From Diogma glabrata (lineage: Eukaryota; Arthropoda; Insecta; Diptera; Cylindrotomidae), in the NCBI GenBank assembly GCA_963693315.1, contig OY856186.1, positions 379,409,269 to 379,473,268 of the forward strand: a stretch of 64,000 bases of DNA, written 5' to 3'. Of this stretch, positions 47,240-59,045 are shown one piece after another. The notes beneath the pieces are model-generated. The model did not search any database. It had not been told where the DNA came from and saw only the letters and a program-made list of their open reading frames with translations. Position 1 is the stretch's first letter. Each line of letters opens with the position of its first letter. Position numbers and translations under genes: made by a program.

Positions 47240-49066
47240 GTAGTGGAGCCATATTAGTAAAAAGAAGTGATATATTTGATGTAAGAGCAAAGTTGAATTT
47301 TTTTTTTGTTTTATGTTAAGGACATAAAAGTTAGTGGGCATGTAATTATTTAGCAAATTTGGAGGTCCGGAAGTGCCTCAAAAATGGCAAAAACTGTTTT
47401 TTTTGTGTTTTTTGAGTAGGTCGCTTCATTATTTTTGAAATATTTCGGGCTCTAATGATCATAAAAAAGAATGTAAAATGTTTGTGATTAAATTTCAAAT
47501 CCATCTAGGGGGGTTAGATACTTTAAAAGTGTAACCTAACCTCAAAAAACCGAACCGCTTGACTTTTTTTTTTACTAAATTTATGATAAGGGGCTGAAAA
47601 ATCGTCGAATTTTCATGAAAATTTCAGGAAACATGTATTTTAATAGTCTTAATATGGGATTTAATTTTTATGAACAAATTTTAATTTTTTTGGCCACAAT
47701 TGGCATTTTTCGTTAAATTTGGCAAATGGTGCCATTTTATGAGAAGTCATCCAAAATAATTTTTTTTTATTCTGTACTTTTTTTATCTACTTAAACCTAA
47801 GTATAATTAAAATAATGTTGCCTTAATTTAAATGCCCATTTTCGGGCATGAAAAAAAAACATTAATTTTTGCATTTTTTTGACATTTTACCATATATACG
47901 GTATTATTTATGCTATTATCATGTATTTTGTATAAAAGTGAAATATGCAATTCAAATTAATAAAAAATATTTTTTTAAATTATACATAACCTACAAAACT
48001 TTTTTTTCTTGCAATTCCCTAAATTGCTTTTGGTAAATAATTAAAATGTTGTTACAATTATTGTAAATATTTGATATAAGATTTTGAAAAAATGTAGCAT
48101 TCAATTTTTTTCAAACATTTTTCAAACATATAAAATACACAGCATAAATAATTTTACGCCAATTATGTTTTCAATTGAAAATTCTCTATGTATTATTATG
48201 GTTTTCCATATTATTCACTGTTTGTGTGCTTTTGTCACTTTTGAATTAAAATGCAATATTTAAAAATATACTTTTTGCTGTTTATTTTTAGAATTTTTAG
48301 TTTATTAATAATAATATAATCTTACTTATAGCAACAATTTGAATTTGATTTTTTATTTTATTGAATATCGATTTCGACTTACGTCATCCTCGGTTTAAAT
48401 TATTATTACAATTTTTGCTTAAACTATTACTTATATACTACTTCAACAGTCAACTGTTATTTTTTATTATTATGTCATATATTTTGTTAGTTTAATTTTA
48501 ATTATTTTCCAAAAGCACTTTAGGGCATTGCAAGAAAAAAAAGTTTTGTAGGTTATGTATAATTTTAAAAAATATTTTTTATTAATTTGAATTGCATATT
48601 TCACTTTTATGCAAAATACATGATAATAGCATAAATAATACCGTATATATGGTAAAATGTCAAAAAAATGCAAAAATTATTGTTTTTTTTTCATGCCCAA
48701 AAATGGGCATTTAAATTAAGGCAACATTATTTTAATTAAACTTAGGTCTAAGTAGATAAAAAAAAGTACAGATAAAAAAAAATTTTATTTCGTATGACTT
48801 CTCATAAAATGGAACCATTTGCCAAATTTAACGAAAAATGCCAATTGTGGCCGAAAAAATTGGCCCGAAATATTTCAAAAATAATGAAGCGACCTACTCA
48901 AAAAACACCAAAAAAACCAGTTTTTGCCATTTTTGAGGCACTTCCGGACCTCCAAGTTTGCTAAATAATTACATGCCCACTAACTTTTATGTCCTTAACA
49001 TAAAACAAAAAAAAAATTCAACTTTGCTCTTACATCAATATAAAATGCTAATATATGACTCCACTA
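47240..49066. mobile_element. 1.8-kb inverted repeat (foldback-like) with Penelope fragment in its loop
   Basis: Left arm 47240-48033 and right arm 48508-49066 pair from 'gatgtaagagcaaagttgaa', through 'ttaaggacataaaagttagt', 'gaggtccggaagtgcctc', 'gagtaggtcgcttcatta' and 'ttttacgaa/ggcatttttcg' type blocks, to 'tacataacctacaaaactttt'. The right arm lacks about 240 bp that the left arm has at about 47440-47690. The loop (48034-48507) includes a stretch inverse to 61141-61430, the 3' region of the Penelope-like element. Confidence 0.85.
48170..48465 (-). mobile_element. Penelope-like element 3'-region fragment
   Basis: Inverse complement of 61141-61430, with 'ttccatattattcactgttt', 'tttattaataataatataa' and 'tcgatttcgacttacgtcat' in matching order. 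Non-coding. Confidence 0.75.
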
Positions 49067-49079
49067 TAGCAATATAACT

Positions 49080-49430
49080 GTGAAAAACAACATTATAGAT
49101 CAATTTTTTAAAATCCGTATAAAGAAATTTTTATTATTTTTATGAGTTCATGAATAAAAAATAATAATTTTAATGGTATTTAATAAAAATTAAAAAAAAT
49201 ACAATAAAAAAATGTACCAGTCTAGGAATTGAACTCACGATCTACAGAACATCGGTCGAGCGCGATATCCACATCGCAATTTGAATCGTTAAGAAATGAT
49301 GGATGTGTTTCACATTTAAAAATATTTTGCTGATTTAAAAATTGATAATGCGAATATTTAGATATTACTCCATACAAAATTTTACAACGCGGCTAAAGAA
49401 GTTTTCACTTCAAAAATTGAAAAAAAGGAA
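49080..49430 (-). mobile_element. SINE-like repeat with tRNA-Arg-like head
   Basis: On the minus strand 49290-49212 shows a tRNA-like order: GTGGATATCGCGCTCGAC near the A-box position and GAGTTCAATTCC as B box, followed by an A/T-rich tail. Collinear with 31200-31560. Confidence 0.65.
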
Positions 49431-49699
49431 ATAAACATTTAGTAAGAACTTTGTTTCTAAAACGATAAATCATGACATTGGAAAATTTTTGCTTGGAATT
49501 AAAAATTAATTGAAGATTTACTTTCTGGAAAATAAAAATGTGGTAAAAATGAGAGTAGTCCTAACAGCGCCATCTTTGAAAATATTTTTAATATTTTTTG
49601 TTATGAGTCCTGTTAATTACCTTTCCAATGATCTATAAATGACTTAAATCAGTTAAGCCCATCGTTAACAATCGGCAGTCGATTGTGCGAACAAGGGTG

Positions 49700-49855
49700 C
49701 GAACCCGTAAAACTTTGCCGCCACCCTGTGTCATTCCCAGAGCGAAATTTAATTTTTCGAAAGAAATTTTTTTTTATTTTGGCATTGGCTAGGCTATCTG
49801 TGTATGAAATATTATCGTAATTAGAGGGGGCCAGCAACATCGATGCGGTGATTTT
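49700..49855. repeat. Dispersed repeat fragment (inverse copy at 45035-45165)
   Basis: 'cgtaaaactttgccgccacc', 'ctgtgtcattcccagagcg' and 'ttttcgaaagaaat' are inverse to the 45-kb copy. Confidence 0.65.
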
Positions 49856-52319
49856 TATTTGCATATATCAACGATATAAATAACCTTATTGCTTTGCAAA
49901 TGATTAACCCCATATTGGGTATTTCAAAGTTATCTTAAGACATCTACATGAATTCAGACAGTTGTCACCAAAGATTTATTCCTATACTGAACGATGAGAT
50001 CCATTATAGTAGTCATTAACTCAAAAAGCTGCTTTCTTCTAACGTTTTGAAGCTTCTTTATTAGACCAAAATAGTGAAATTTAATTTCTTGGCTCAATTA
50101 AATTAAATCAATTAAATTTAAAATGTTAGTGGCTCATATAGTTTAATACATTTTCTTTCAACTACTATTTTCTAGACTTCTATATGACTTATTCGTAGAT
50201 TCATTTGTTTTATGGTGTTCTTGTCAACGTCTTCAAATTTCAACATCTCATAGTTCCAACAGTTTGTTAATGGTGTCCTCTTATTTTGGTTTTATATTTC
50301 TAAATATTTTTGTTTCATTCTGGAAGGAAATGACGATAATGAATTTCCATTATGTTTGCGTACGTTTTGTCCTACCCAGGTAGGAAAAAACAAACAGGCC
50401 AAACGTGACCTATGATTGGTATACCAGATATAAACTTTGGGCCAAGTATATTTTCCAATGTTGGTCCAACGTTGGTTAAACCACGAAATGATAACATCGT
50501 CCCAGAGTTGTTTTAATACGCTTGAGCCAAGTACAACTAATAAAATGGGACCAAGATTTCGTTTAAAGTTTTCAATATCTCAGGCCAAGTGTGGTTTACA
50601 ATTGAAAACTGTAATTTTTTCCGGTTGTTTCTATATTTTTTAAAGCTAATACTAGTGCAGTAACAATAATACTTTTTTTTATTTTTAGAACTTTCAGCTT
50701 TAGGAAAACATACTCTAAAACTCCTAACTTTAATACATACTTTGAGAAAAAACAGAATAAAATCCAGAATCGCGTCCAACTAGAATACAAGTGATCAATA
50801 CTTGTTCAATATTTGATCAATATGTGTTCCTCAAAAGTTATAGCTCAGATATGAAGTTCTATGAAGGTTTGTTTTGTTACGCTAGCAAAAGCGGGACATC
50901 ATCAAGAAATATCTAAGATTAAGCACCCTACCTTTGAGTGAAGATAGTTCATCACCTCTAAAATATTACCTTGACTAGTGACATCTCACTGCTGTTGTCA
51001 GTGGTATGTGAAATCTCACGTTAGCTCATATGGCAAACGCATAGACTGAAGTACGCGGGGTTATCACTCATAAATCCAAAACTAGAAAATTATCACAAAC
51101 AACAAAAACTGATCCCTTACCTCCATACGAGATGAAAACTTTTTTCGTGAATCCGTTTCGTGAATTTTCCGTTTTGGTGTTTTTATCTGTAATAGCAAAA
51201 TCTACAATTTTTCCATTTTATAAAACGAAAATTTATAAAATTAGTTTTGAAAATTTGGATAATCAAATTTTTTCATTAACTTCTATAGCTATTGTTCTAA
51301 TCAATAATTAAAACCACAAAAAAACATTTATCCGTTATGCATGCAGCAAATATTAAAATAAAACTAATTAAATTTATAATATTTTTGTTCGATGGTTTTA
51401 ATTTTTTAGTTATTCAATTTATAAAATTTATATTTTACAATTATAAGCTAATTAAATTTTAAAGTTAACAATTTTTTATGTATGGATATTGTATACATAT
51501 TACATAATACAGAATGCAGAACTTCATAGAATTAGATTGGATTCATGTACCTACGAATTTATATTTTTCGCTTTTTGAAATTTAATTTTAATTTTGTATT
51601 GTGTGAAAAAAAATAATCGCAACAAAAGAGGAAACGGTAAGCTTCCATTTCGAGTAGCCAATAAGTTTACATCCCAGTTTATATCCTCTGCTTTTTTCAT
51701 AGTTCGGATTAATCACTTAGGTTATATAGGTTATTTAATGCTTAACGCACTTGTTAACCATAAGAAAGGAAAGTTGAAAGGTTGCTTGTAAAGAACTTGG
51801 AACAGGACTGGAGCGATAGTGTTGACGTATTGAAAGTGTTAAAGAATTAAAAGCTTGGTGCTTGTAAGTAGCTGAGAAAACAATTTTTGGTAATCGATTC
51901 TACCAGTATGCGGAACGTGAAATAAAGGAGTTGTTTTAGCTAGATCTTCTCACATTTGCGACCTCTAGGGAAATCGAAGATTGTCTTGTTGCTCGTGAAG
52001 ATTTACGTTTCTGACCGACACATTTTTTGGCTGAAATTATTTTAATGGGTTTTTAATCGGAAAAAAAAGATAAACGTGCTCGAGGCTTTATTTTTTTATA
52101 TAAAGCGGTTCTAAGTTTTGGGAGTTTCGTGATTTTTGGCTTGACGAGTTCTTTTCAAAAATTTATAACCTCGGTTATATTAAAGATAGAAACTTTTGTT
52201 TTGTTTTATTTGAAAGATAAAAGACAGACTTTCAAAAAAACTTTTATCTATAAAAATTATTAACAAATTCTTATAGTTATGCTTTTTCTTATTGGTATGC
52301 TTTCCAATTGTTTTGCTTT
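49856..52319. other. Non-genic AT-rich sequence with old repeat fragments
   Basis: Includes the partner of the 46.7-kb repeat at 50930-51100 and of the 19.1-kb repeat at 51680-51785. No gene recognised; opposing open frames at 50437-50790 lack family features. Confidence 0.45.
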
Positions 52320-52440
52320 TTTTAGAATCAGTAGGTCCTAAAACGTCGTGAAATGCCAAAAAAGTGGGGGTAAGAATTTCACTTTTGGATCGAGAATGTA
52401 AGTAATACTTAAACCAAAGTAATTCTTGTTGGGTATATGG
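52320..52440 (-). mobile_element. ACTTCGG-family left-end fragment, reverse orientation
   Basis: 'ttagaatcagtaggtcctaa', 'aacgtcgtgaaatgcc', 'gtgggggtaagaatttcact' and a decayed 'cttaaaccaaagt' are the inverse of the left end at 22779. Confidence 0.8.
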
Positions 52441-53009
52441 TTCACAGACTTTAATTGTCTTTCATTACATGCATTTAATTTTGATTTTAAGAAAATAGTA
52501 CTTTTGGTGTAATGCAACGATGCTTTTTTATTACGAGCGACTGTTCATTTTGGTACAACAATTTTTTTCTGTATTACGATAATATTCAACAACCAAGTGT
52601 TCCTTTTGGTACAACGATTTGATTTATAACAATATGCAACAACCATCTGTTTGTTTTGATGCCTTTCTGTATATGGAAGACCGCATTCCACGAACTTGTT
52701 TTTAATTTAATTATTGATATAAGGGATTGAATTTAACTCAGTATGAAGAGTGAAATCCTAAACAATCTAAAGTAGATAAAATTTTTTCTTTGTTTTTTTT
52801 TCATTGAAATTTAATAATTATAGCAGATGTGGTGGTGGTGGTAGTTTCGGGTCCACTGTATTTTTGGGGCCATCAGAGTCTTTTTTCTTTGCACCTTTGA
52901 TTCAGTTTCTTCTTCAGCATTTGTAGTGGGCTGAGGATAAAACTGAAACTGGTCGAAACCAATTGAAGGCATGCATATCTTCAGGGGCGTCAGGATTACT
53001 TGTGGTAAT
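52441..53009. other. Non-genic sequence with a repeat fragment and a hairpin
   Basis: Region 52830-52900 resembles the 18.4- and 57.85-kb repeat. A short hairpin 'tcaggattac'/'gtaatcctga' lies at 52989-53012. Confidence 0.45.
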
Positions 53010-53920
53010 CCTGACCTCTAACAGCCGCTCGTTATATCCATAATAAATTCAAGATCTACATCCAAGGATTCAACCATTTTCATACGACGATAATTGGTAG
53101 TTAGACTAGATCACCGTTTTTTTTAAAGAATAGAAGTAAAAGATAGTACTGCAGCCAAATTCTGTAACTGTGAAGCGGTGAAGTGATAAAAATTTCTTCG
53201 TTTCTTTTCATTAAAAAACTTATCACTTCACCGCTTCACAATTACAGAATTTGGCTGCTGTTGTCGATAAAACTATATATTCGGTTTGTGGTAATTGAAA
53301 ACGGATCGTTGATTAAAAACTGGAAAAAGGTTGGTGACAGAAGCGAATCCTGAGGAGTTCTAGCTTGAATTGGGAATTTTACCAACATAATACTATCCAG
53401 CACTACTCTGATAGATCTCTGGGATAAAATATCTTCTAACAAATAGATCGAGATCTTGCATATTCTAAATGAAATTAGTTTGTTATGATAAGAGTCCGAT
53501 GCTAAACTATTTGACACAGTTTGGATATGTCAAAGGATAAAATTTATGAGAATCACCAAAGTCATGAATTGCTTTATTCTGTTTCTCCTTGAGGACTGAC
53601 ATGATGTTACCTGTGGTCTGTGGACTGTGCTTTACGAAATTCAAATTGGTGGTTGCAGAAAAGATTGTTCTTTTTGAAACAAATCATTAGTTTATGATTG
53701 ATAACTTGTCTATAACTTTAGCATGTGTCGACTTTTTTGCAATGGGATGATAGTTTGCTAGTTCAGATTGTTGCCCTCTTCTAGGATTTGTTGAACATAT
53801 CTCAGCTCCCACAGCGACGGATAATAACCAGTGATTAGGGATAAGTTAAGGAGACTAGTTAGTAGATAAACCAGGATATCAGCACAAAAACGGTTTAGTA
53901 CAATATAGTCCGGTTTGGTA
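53010..53920 (-). pseudogene. LINE reverse transcriptase pseudogene (CR1/Jockey-like)
   Basis: Read on the minus strand, the order of LINE RT motifs is clear despite frameshifts and stops. The thumb-proximal ITGYYPSLW block (53800-53850) comes first, then a NHQFEFRKAQST block (about 53640-53680), a decayed DISKAF-like catalytic motif (about 53530-53550), SQRSIRVVLD, the QARTPQDSLLSPTFF motif (53335-53380) and INDPFSITTN. The second catalytic motif is changed to SFIDNS where ADD is expected. A 106-bp MITE sits right behind this motif; beyond it the sequence continues (STIF, then SLDVDLEFIMDI). It lacks both active-site aspartate pairs in usable form, so it is dead. Its relation to the ORF1 at 20.8 kb or the tail at 36 kb is unknown. 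Confidence 0.8.
53152..53257. mobile_element. Short (106-bp) CAGCCAAATTCTG MITE inserted in the LINE RT
   Basis: Same length and nearly the same sequence as 20359-20464. Flanked by CTG at 53149-53151 and 53258-53260. Removing the element and one CTG reconnects the RT frame, confirming both the boundaries and the 3-bp target duplication. Confidence 0.92.
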
Positions 53921-54790
53921 AACCACATGATTGGACAGGTGCAATGTTCGATGGATATATACTGGACTTATGGACGACAGAGCGAGTAGTAAAATTTGCC
54001 GCAAGTAGATCTGCCTACACTTTGGTTTCAGTGGAAATCATTAGTAGTGAAAAAGAAAATTTGATGAAGTCATTGCTCTTGGATAAAGGTAAATTACGAC
54101 CGTTTTATGCTTAGTTTTGGAGTTTGTTAACGCCGGATCATGTCGTCCTAAAAATACAGAAAAAGTTTAGTTAGAAATAAATTTGACTTACCAAATTTTG
54201 GTGAATCCAGCGTTGATGTCCTTCCGCTGTTTGTATATATATTGAAATAAGCTGTAAGAACCAAAAAGGTAATTAATGATTAAATAGGATTTGATTAAAA
54301 TTTAAATATTGTTACCTTAGTTTGTTGATGTTGTTATTTGTAATGTCAATCTGACATTTTTTTCCTTTAACTTCAGCTCAGTTTGCGTTTTCACCACTTT
54401 TGAGATTTTTGGCGTAATTGTTCCATTAAGGTTTATTGGTGTATTCACTAATTGTTATGTGGTGAAAGATGTGTGGCGTTGCTGCAAGTAAACGTTTCTT
54501 TTGGAATATGTATTTATGCATTAGTTTTTAGTTTTAGAATCGTTTTGACATTTAAGACATTACGTTTTGTTCTTTTGTTCTCGTTTGATCTGTTTTAATT
54601 AAAAATGTAAATGTGTTAGACATAATTTTAATAATTATTGTAAATTTAAATCGGTAAATAAATTGTTGTATTAAGCCAGTGGTGAAGTGTTTTTGTGCAG
54701 TGTTGTGTCCATATTCCTGCCATGATAATGAAAGGTAGCGAATTGTCTGTGTGGCCGCCATGTTGGGCAACACAACATTATTTATCGATT
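53921..54790. other. Unassigned sequence
   Basis: May contain further decayed LINE sequence upstream of the RT; no motif recognised. A 73-codon minus-strand frame at 54552-54773 has no family features. Confidence 0.4.
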
Positions 54791-54794
54791 ATTC

Positions 54795-55575
54795 GTATTA
54801 TTTGTTCGGCGTGATGATTTCGGACACGCATTTTCTCCGATTGCTCGTATTATTGTTGGGCGTGATAATTTTGACACGCATTATCTTCGATTACTCGCAT
54901 TATTATTGGGCGTGATAATTTGAACACGCATAATCTTCGATTACTCGCATTATTATTGGGCGTGATAATTTGGACACACATTATCTTCGATTACTCGTAT
55001 TATTTGACCAGCGTGATAATTTTGGACACGCATTATCGTTCGTCGATTACTCGTATTATTTGACCAGCGTGATAATTTTGGACATGCATTATCTTCGATT
55101 ACTCGCATTATTATTGGGCGTGATAATTTTGGACATGCATTATCTTCGATTACTCGTATTATTTGCCCAGCGTGATAATTTTGGACACGCATTATCGTCG
55201 ATTACTCGTATTATTTCACCAGCGTGATAATTTTGGACACGCATTATCTTCGATTACTCGAATTATTACTGTGCGTGATAATTTGGACACGCATTATCTT
55301 CGATTATCGTTACTAGATATTGGGCGTGATAACTTGGACACCCATTACTATCCATTATATTTGTCATTTGCTAGGCGTGATAATTTGGACACGCAGTTTC
55401 ATCGATCATCGTTACTAGTTATTAGGCGTGATAATCTGGACACGCATTATTATTGATTATACTTATTTCATCGATCATCGTTATTAGTTATTAGGCCCGA
55501 TAATTTGGACACGCAGTCTCATCGATCACAGTTATTATTTATTAGGCATGATAATTTGGACACGTATACTCTATC
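54795..55575. repeat. 50-bp minisatellite, about 15 units
   Basis: Unit: 'gggcgtgataatttggacac' followed by 'gcattatcttcgattactcg' and 'tattatta'. Most spacings are 50 bp; units with 'accagcgtgataatt' form a second variant in 54990-55230, and divergence rises to the right. The open frames on both strands are translations of the unit. Confidence 0.92.
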
Positions 55576-57303
55576 ATCCCCAGTTTTAATTAGCCGACAA
55601 ATTCGTTGATAATCCTCTGGCTCTTCATTACATGTCATCAAGTTTTAAAAATCTATACAGTCCACTACTCAAGTCAGAGACGTCAACAGAGTTAAAGAGA
55701 AAATAAGTTTTTTTTAATATGCTATTCAATTTTTTCTAGCCCTGATATCAAGATCTACTGCTGGGAGATTTTTCACTCTGGTATGCGTCAAACGCTAAAA
55801 TTTTGTTAACTTAAGCTATATAACATTCCTCAGAAAAGAACCTATATATAAACTTTTCACAATTCTGGTTGGAATCAAAATTTTTATCCTCTGTAGAATA
55901 ATGAACGTGACCATTACAGTTCCTTGATTAACATTTTTAATGTACAGTTTTATAATTCATTAAGTTCCTGCCAATCATCTACTGTAATTTTTTGTTTCGT
56001 TTTGAGCATATATGTCATATGAAAAGATTTACTTTTGTTTCCATACTCCACAAATTTTTGTACCTATAACAACGACAATATTTGTTTCCCGTATCTTACA
56101 AAGAAAATCGATAAAACTTGCAAACGCTTTATAACTGAGAGATACAATCCCGTAAAATATCAAACAGATTTTTGTGAATCACAAATATTTCAGCTTAAAT
56201 TCGTCTCAATTTTACCAACACACTATTTTTACTAAACTGTATGATTAACTCTCAAAATTTTCCTCCTACAAAGTTGCATAAAATAGTGTTTTTGAATATA
56301 TTTAGTTTATGTTACAGACATAGAAAACAAGGATATATTGTGTTACAGGCATCATAACTGGTCTTACACTATACTCGTTGTTCTATAAAATCATTGAAAA
56401 TGTTAACTAAAACAAACTGAAATTAACAATAATAAAAACTAACTGAAAAACAAGATTTTTCTATGATAAAGTGAAAATTCGTATATACAAATAAATATGG
56501 AAAACACTTCGAACAAAAATGTATACAAAAATTATTTAAATTATTTTAATTTGACGTTGAACTACCTGGGGGTGGTTTGAGGAAGATTGCACTGTACTCG
56601 TTTTGATTCACAAATAGAACTATTCTCTTGAGCCCATAACAACAACAGAAATAATAATATACCTGGTTATTGATTGGGGAATATTGTGATCGAACTATTA
56701 TAGACACTTCGTCAGTCAATAGTCAAAATTCAAATACCTTGAACGGTCTGGTTTGCAGAAATGTCCCATTTTTGGAATGTTTTATTCAAACAAGATACTT
56801 CTTTATTTCTTAAAATACCAAAAATTTTCCTAATACACGAGGAACGACTTTGACTGCAATAATCATATCGAGCTATACAACTATTACCTTTTAACCACTA
56901 CCTAGAGTGTTTTTTCGCCTGGATGTTTCTAAAAATTATGTATTTCTTGCCCAAATGACTCATTTGTTTCTTTTCATTACTTTTGTTCCTTTGAGGTAAA
57001 CTTGCTAATGTTTTTATTTTTGACAAATTTTAAAACAAATTCTTTGTTCTAATTTTATTTCAAATATAAGAATATCAAGTTAATATTACCAAATTTCTAA
57101 AACTTATTTATAATACGTACAAAAGTAAACAATACAAAAACAAACAAATTTGGGCTAGAAATTTGAAAATTTTTATAAATAATTGGGCAAGTAGATTCGA
57201 AATTATTCTTATAAACGACAAACATTCTGGTGGTGAATAGTTGCTTATCTTCAGTATTTGGTTTTACTAGTATTCGAGATGGCAAACTTGGTATATTTAT
57301 TTG
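55576..57303. other. Unassigned AT-rich sequence
   Basis: No gene, repeat or RNA recognised. Confidence 0.4.
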
Positions 57304-57700
57304 TTGAGTGGCGTAGCGGTTTGCATGCTGGAAGCCAGGTTGGTGGACCCGGGTTTGACTCCCATCTAGATCAAAGTAAATATTCACCGATATGATTGGT
57401 CTGTGTTAGGGTAAATGAAATCCAAACTCGACTAGTGGATTTGTAGACAAACATATTTAGGTGCTTGGGGATGTCACGGAAACGTAGCCAAAGTTTAAAA
57501 TGGCCTTTCTGCTCTGAAGGTCATCCAGTTTTGAAGAACGTGGACAAGCATTCGCAAAAGAATTGTTTTGATCGGTTGCTGGATTATTGGCTACATGAGT
57601 TTTTTTTGTTGTTTTCGTAACAAGACTAGCTGCCCCATAGATTATAGAGAAGGTTGGGCTAGATGACTAAAGGGTTTATCGACTAGCGTTATATATATAA
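57304..57700 (+). mobile_element. tRNA-derived SINE
   Basis: The head has an A-box-like TGGCGTAGCGG (57307-57317) and a B-box-like GGGTTTGACTCCC (57350-57362) at the spacing of a tRNA gene, so a pol III promoter is plausible. A roughly 330-bp unrelated body follows and ends in an AT-rich TATATATATAATAATC tail. It is not a working tRNA, because the acceptor stem cannot pair. Confidence 0.7.
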
Positions 57701-57839
57701 TAATCTTGATATCCTCCGTTGTTTGAGATGGTGAAGATGACGTGTTAAATTTTCTGGGCATGAAGAGTCAGATCTGATCATCATGGGTGAGTGAAACCAT
57801 ATAATTTTTTTAAATATAATAAGTAATTTAATGTAGTAT

Positions 57840-58075
57840 TTGTGGTGATCTAGGCTCTTCTGGTATTTGGGGTCGTTAGAGCCCCAGTACTTAGACTTTT
57901 CTTATTTTAATCCGTTTCCACCATCTCATATGTGTGAATAACGGTTAATTTGTACTGAAATAGGGAGGAAGCATTATTACTTGAACTCACATAACTGATG
58001 TTCGTCGGATAACCCTCACTAGGCACGCAACCCCCGTTTGCTTCCTGTTAGTATTCATACCGACAGGATAAGTGA
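57840..58075. repeat. Dispersed repeat related to 18400-18665
   Basis: 'tatttggggtcgttagagcc', 'ggttaatttgtactg', 'actcacataactg' and 'tgttagtattcatacc' appear in the same order as in the 18.4-kb copy; strongly diverged. Confidence 0.5.
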
Positions 58076-59045
58076 TCATTACAAGTGGCATGGCAAGGTC
58101 AATAATATTTTAAACGATAGCCAAACTGCTCTAAAAGGACTATTAAACTACACAATAAAGTCAAAAATCGCGCAACATTGCTCTAGATTTTTAAATTATT
58201 TTAGAACTAAGAACATCATTCACTGATATGAATAACAGTGAAAATTTGAAATATCATTTTTAGGCGTCATATTTAAGGAATTAATGGACTTAGTAACTGT
58301 ACTTGCTTCTTTATCTGAAAAACTTCTGAAAAATTTCTTTACATGAAAAAAAGAGTGACTTTTTGTTATATGTGTTATTTGGTTTTCCATATTATTCACT
58401 GTTTGTGTGCTTTTGTCAATTTTGACACTTTTTGTTGTTCGGTATCAATGCTTTTCAATATAATTACTTTTCAATATAATAATATAAATATAATAACCGA
58501 AATAACAAAACAAAACTATTTCACACATAACAATGAGTATTATCAACAAACAGAAGGATTACCTATGGGAAGCCCACTATCTGGAACATTAGCCGAAATA
58601 TATCTCAACGATTTTGAAATAAAATATATACATAATAACTCAAATCCACACAAAGAAAAAATCATTTATTGGTATCGCTACGTTGATGATATAATTTAAT
58701 TATTCAAAGGAACGAATATACAGCTTAATCTATTACACCAATACATAAACAGCATAGAACCTTCCATTAAATTCACGTTAGAAAATGAAGAAAATAACAC
58801 AATAAACTTTTTGGATTTATCAATCAAAAATGTAGATTCAAAACACACATTCAAAAAATTCCGAAAACCAACCCAAACGGATCAAACAATAAATATCAAA
58901 TCACATCATCCATACCAACATAAACTAGCTGCCTACAACCACATGATCAATAGATTGAACACTATACCAATGTATGCTGATAATTATCAAGACGAGCTAA
59001 ACAATATAAAATACATAGCCAGTAAAAACGGATATAAAAAGTCCA

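Noticed and set aside
54953..55456. Open frames of 79-97 codons on both strands
   Set aside because: Translations of the 50-bp minisatellite.
57304..57375. tRNA gene
   Set aside because: A and B boxes are present but the acceptor stem does not pair and a SINE body follows; treated as SINE.
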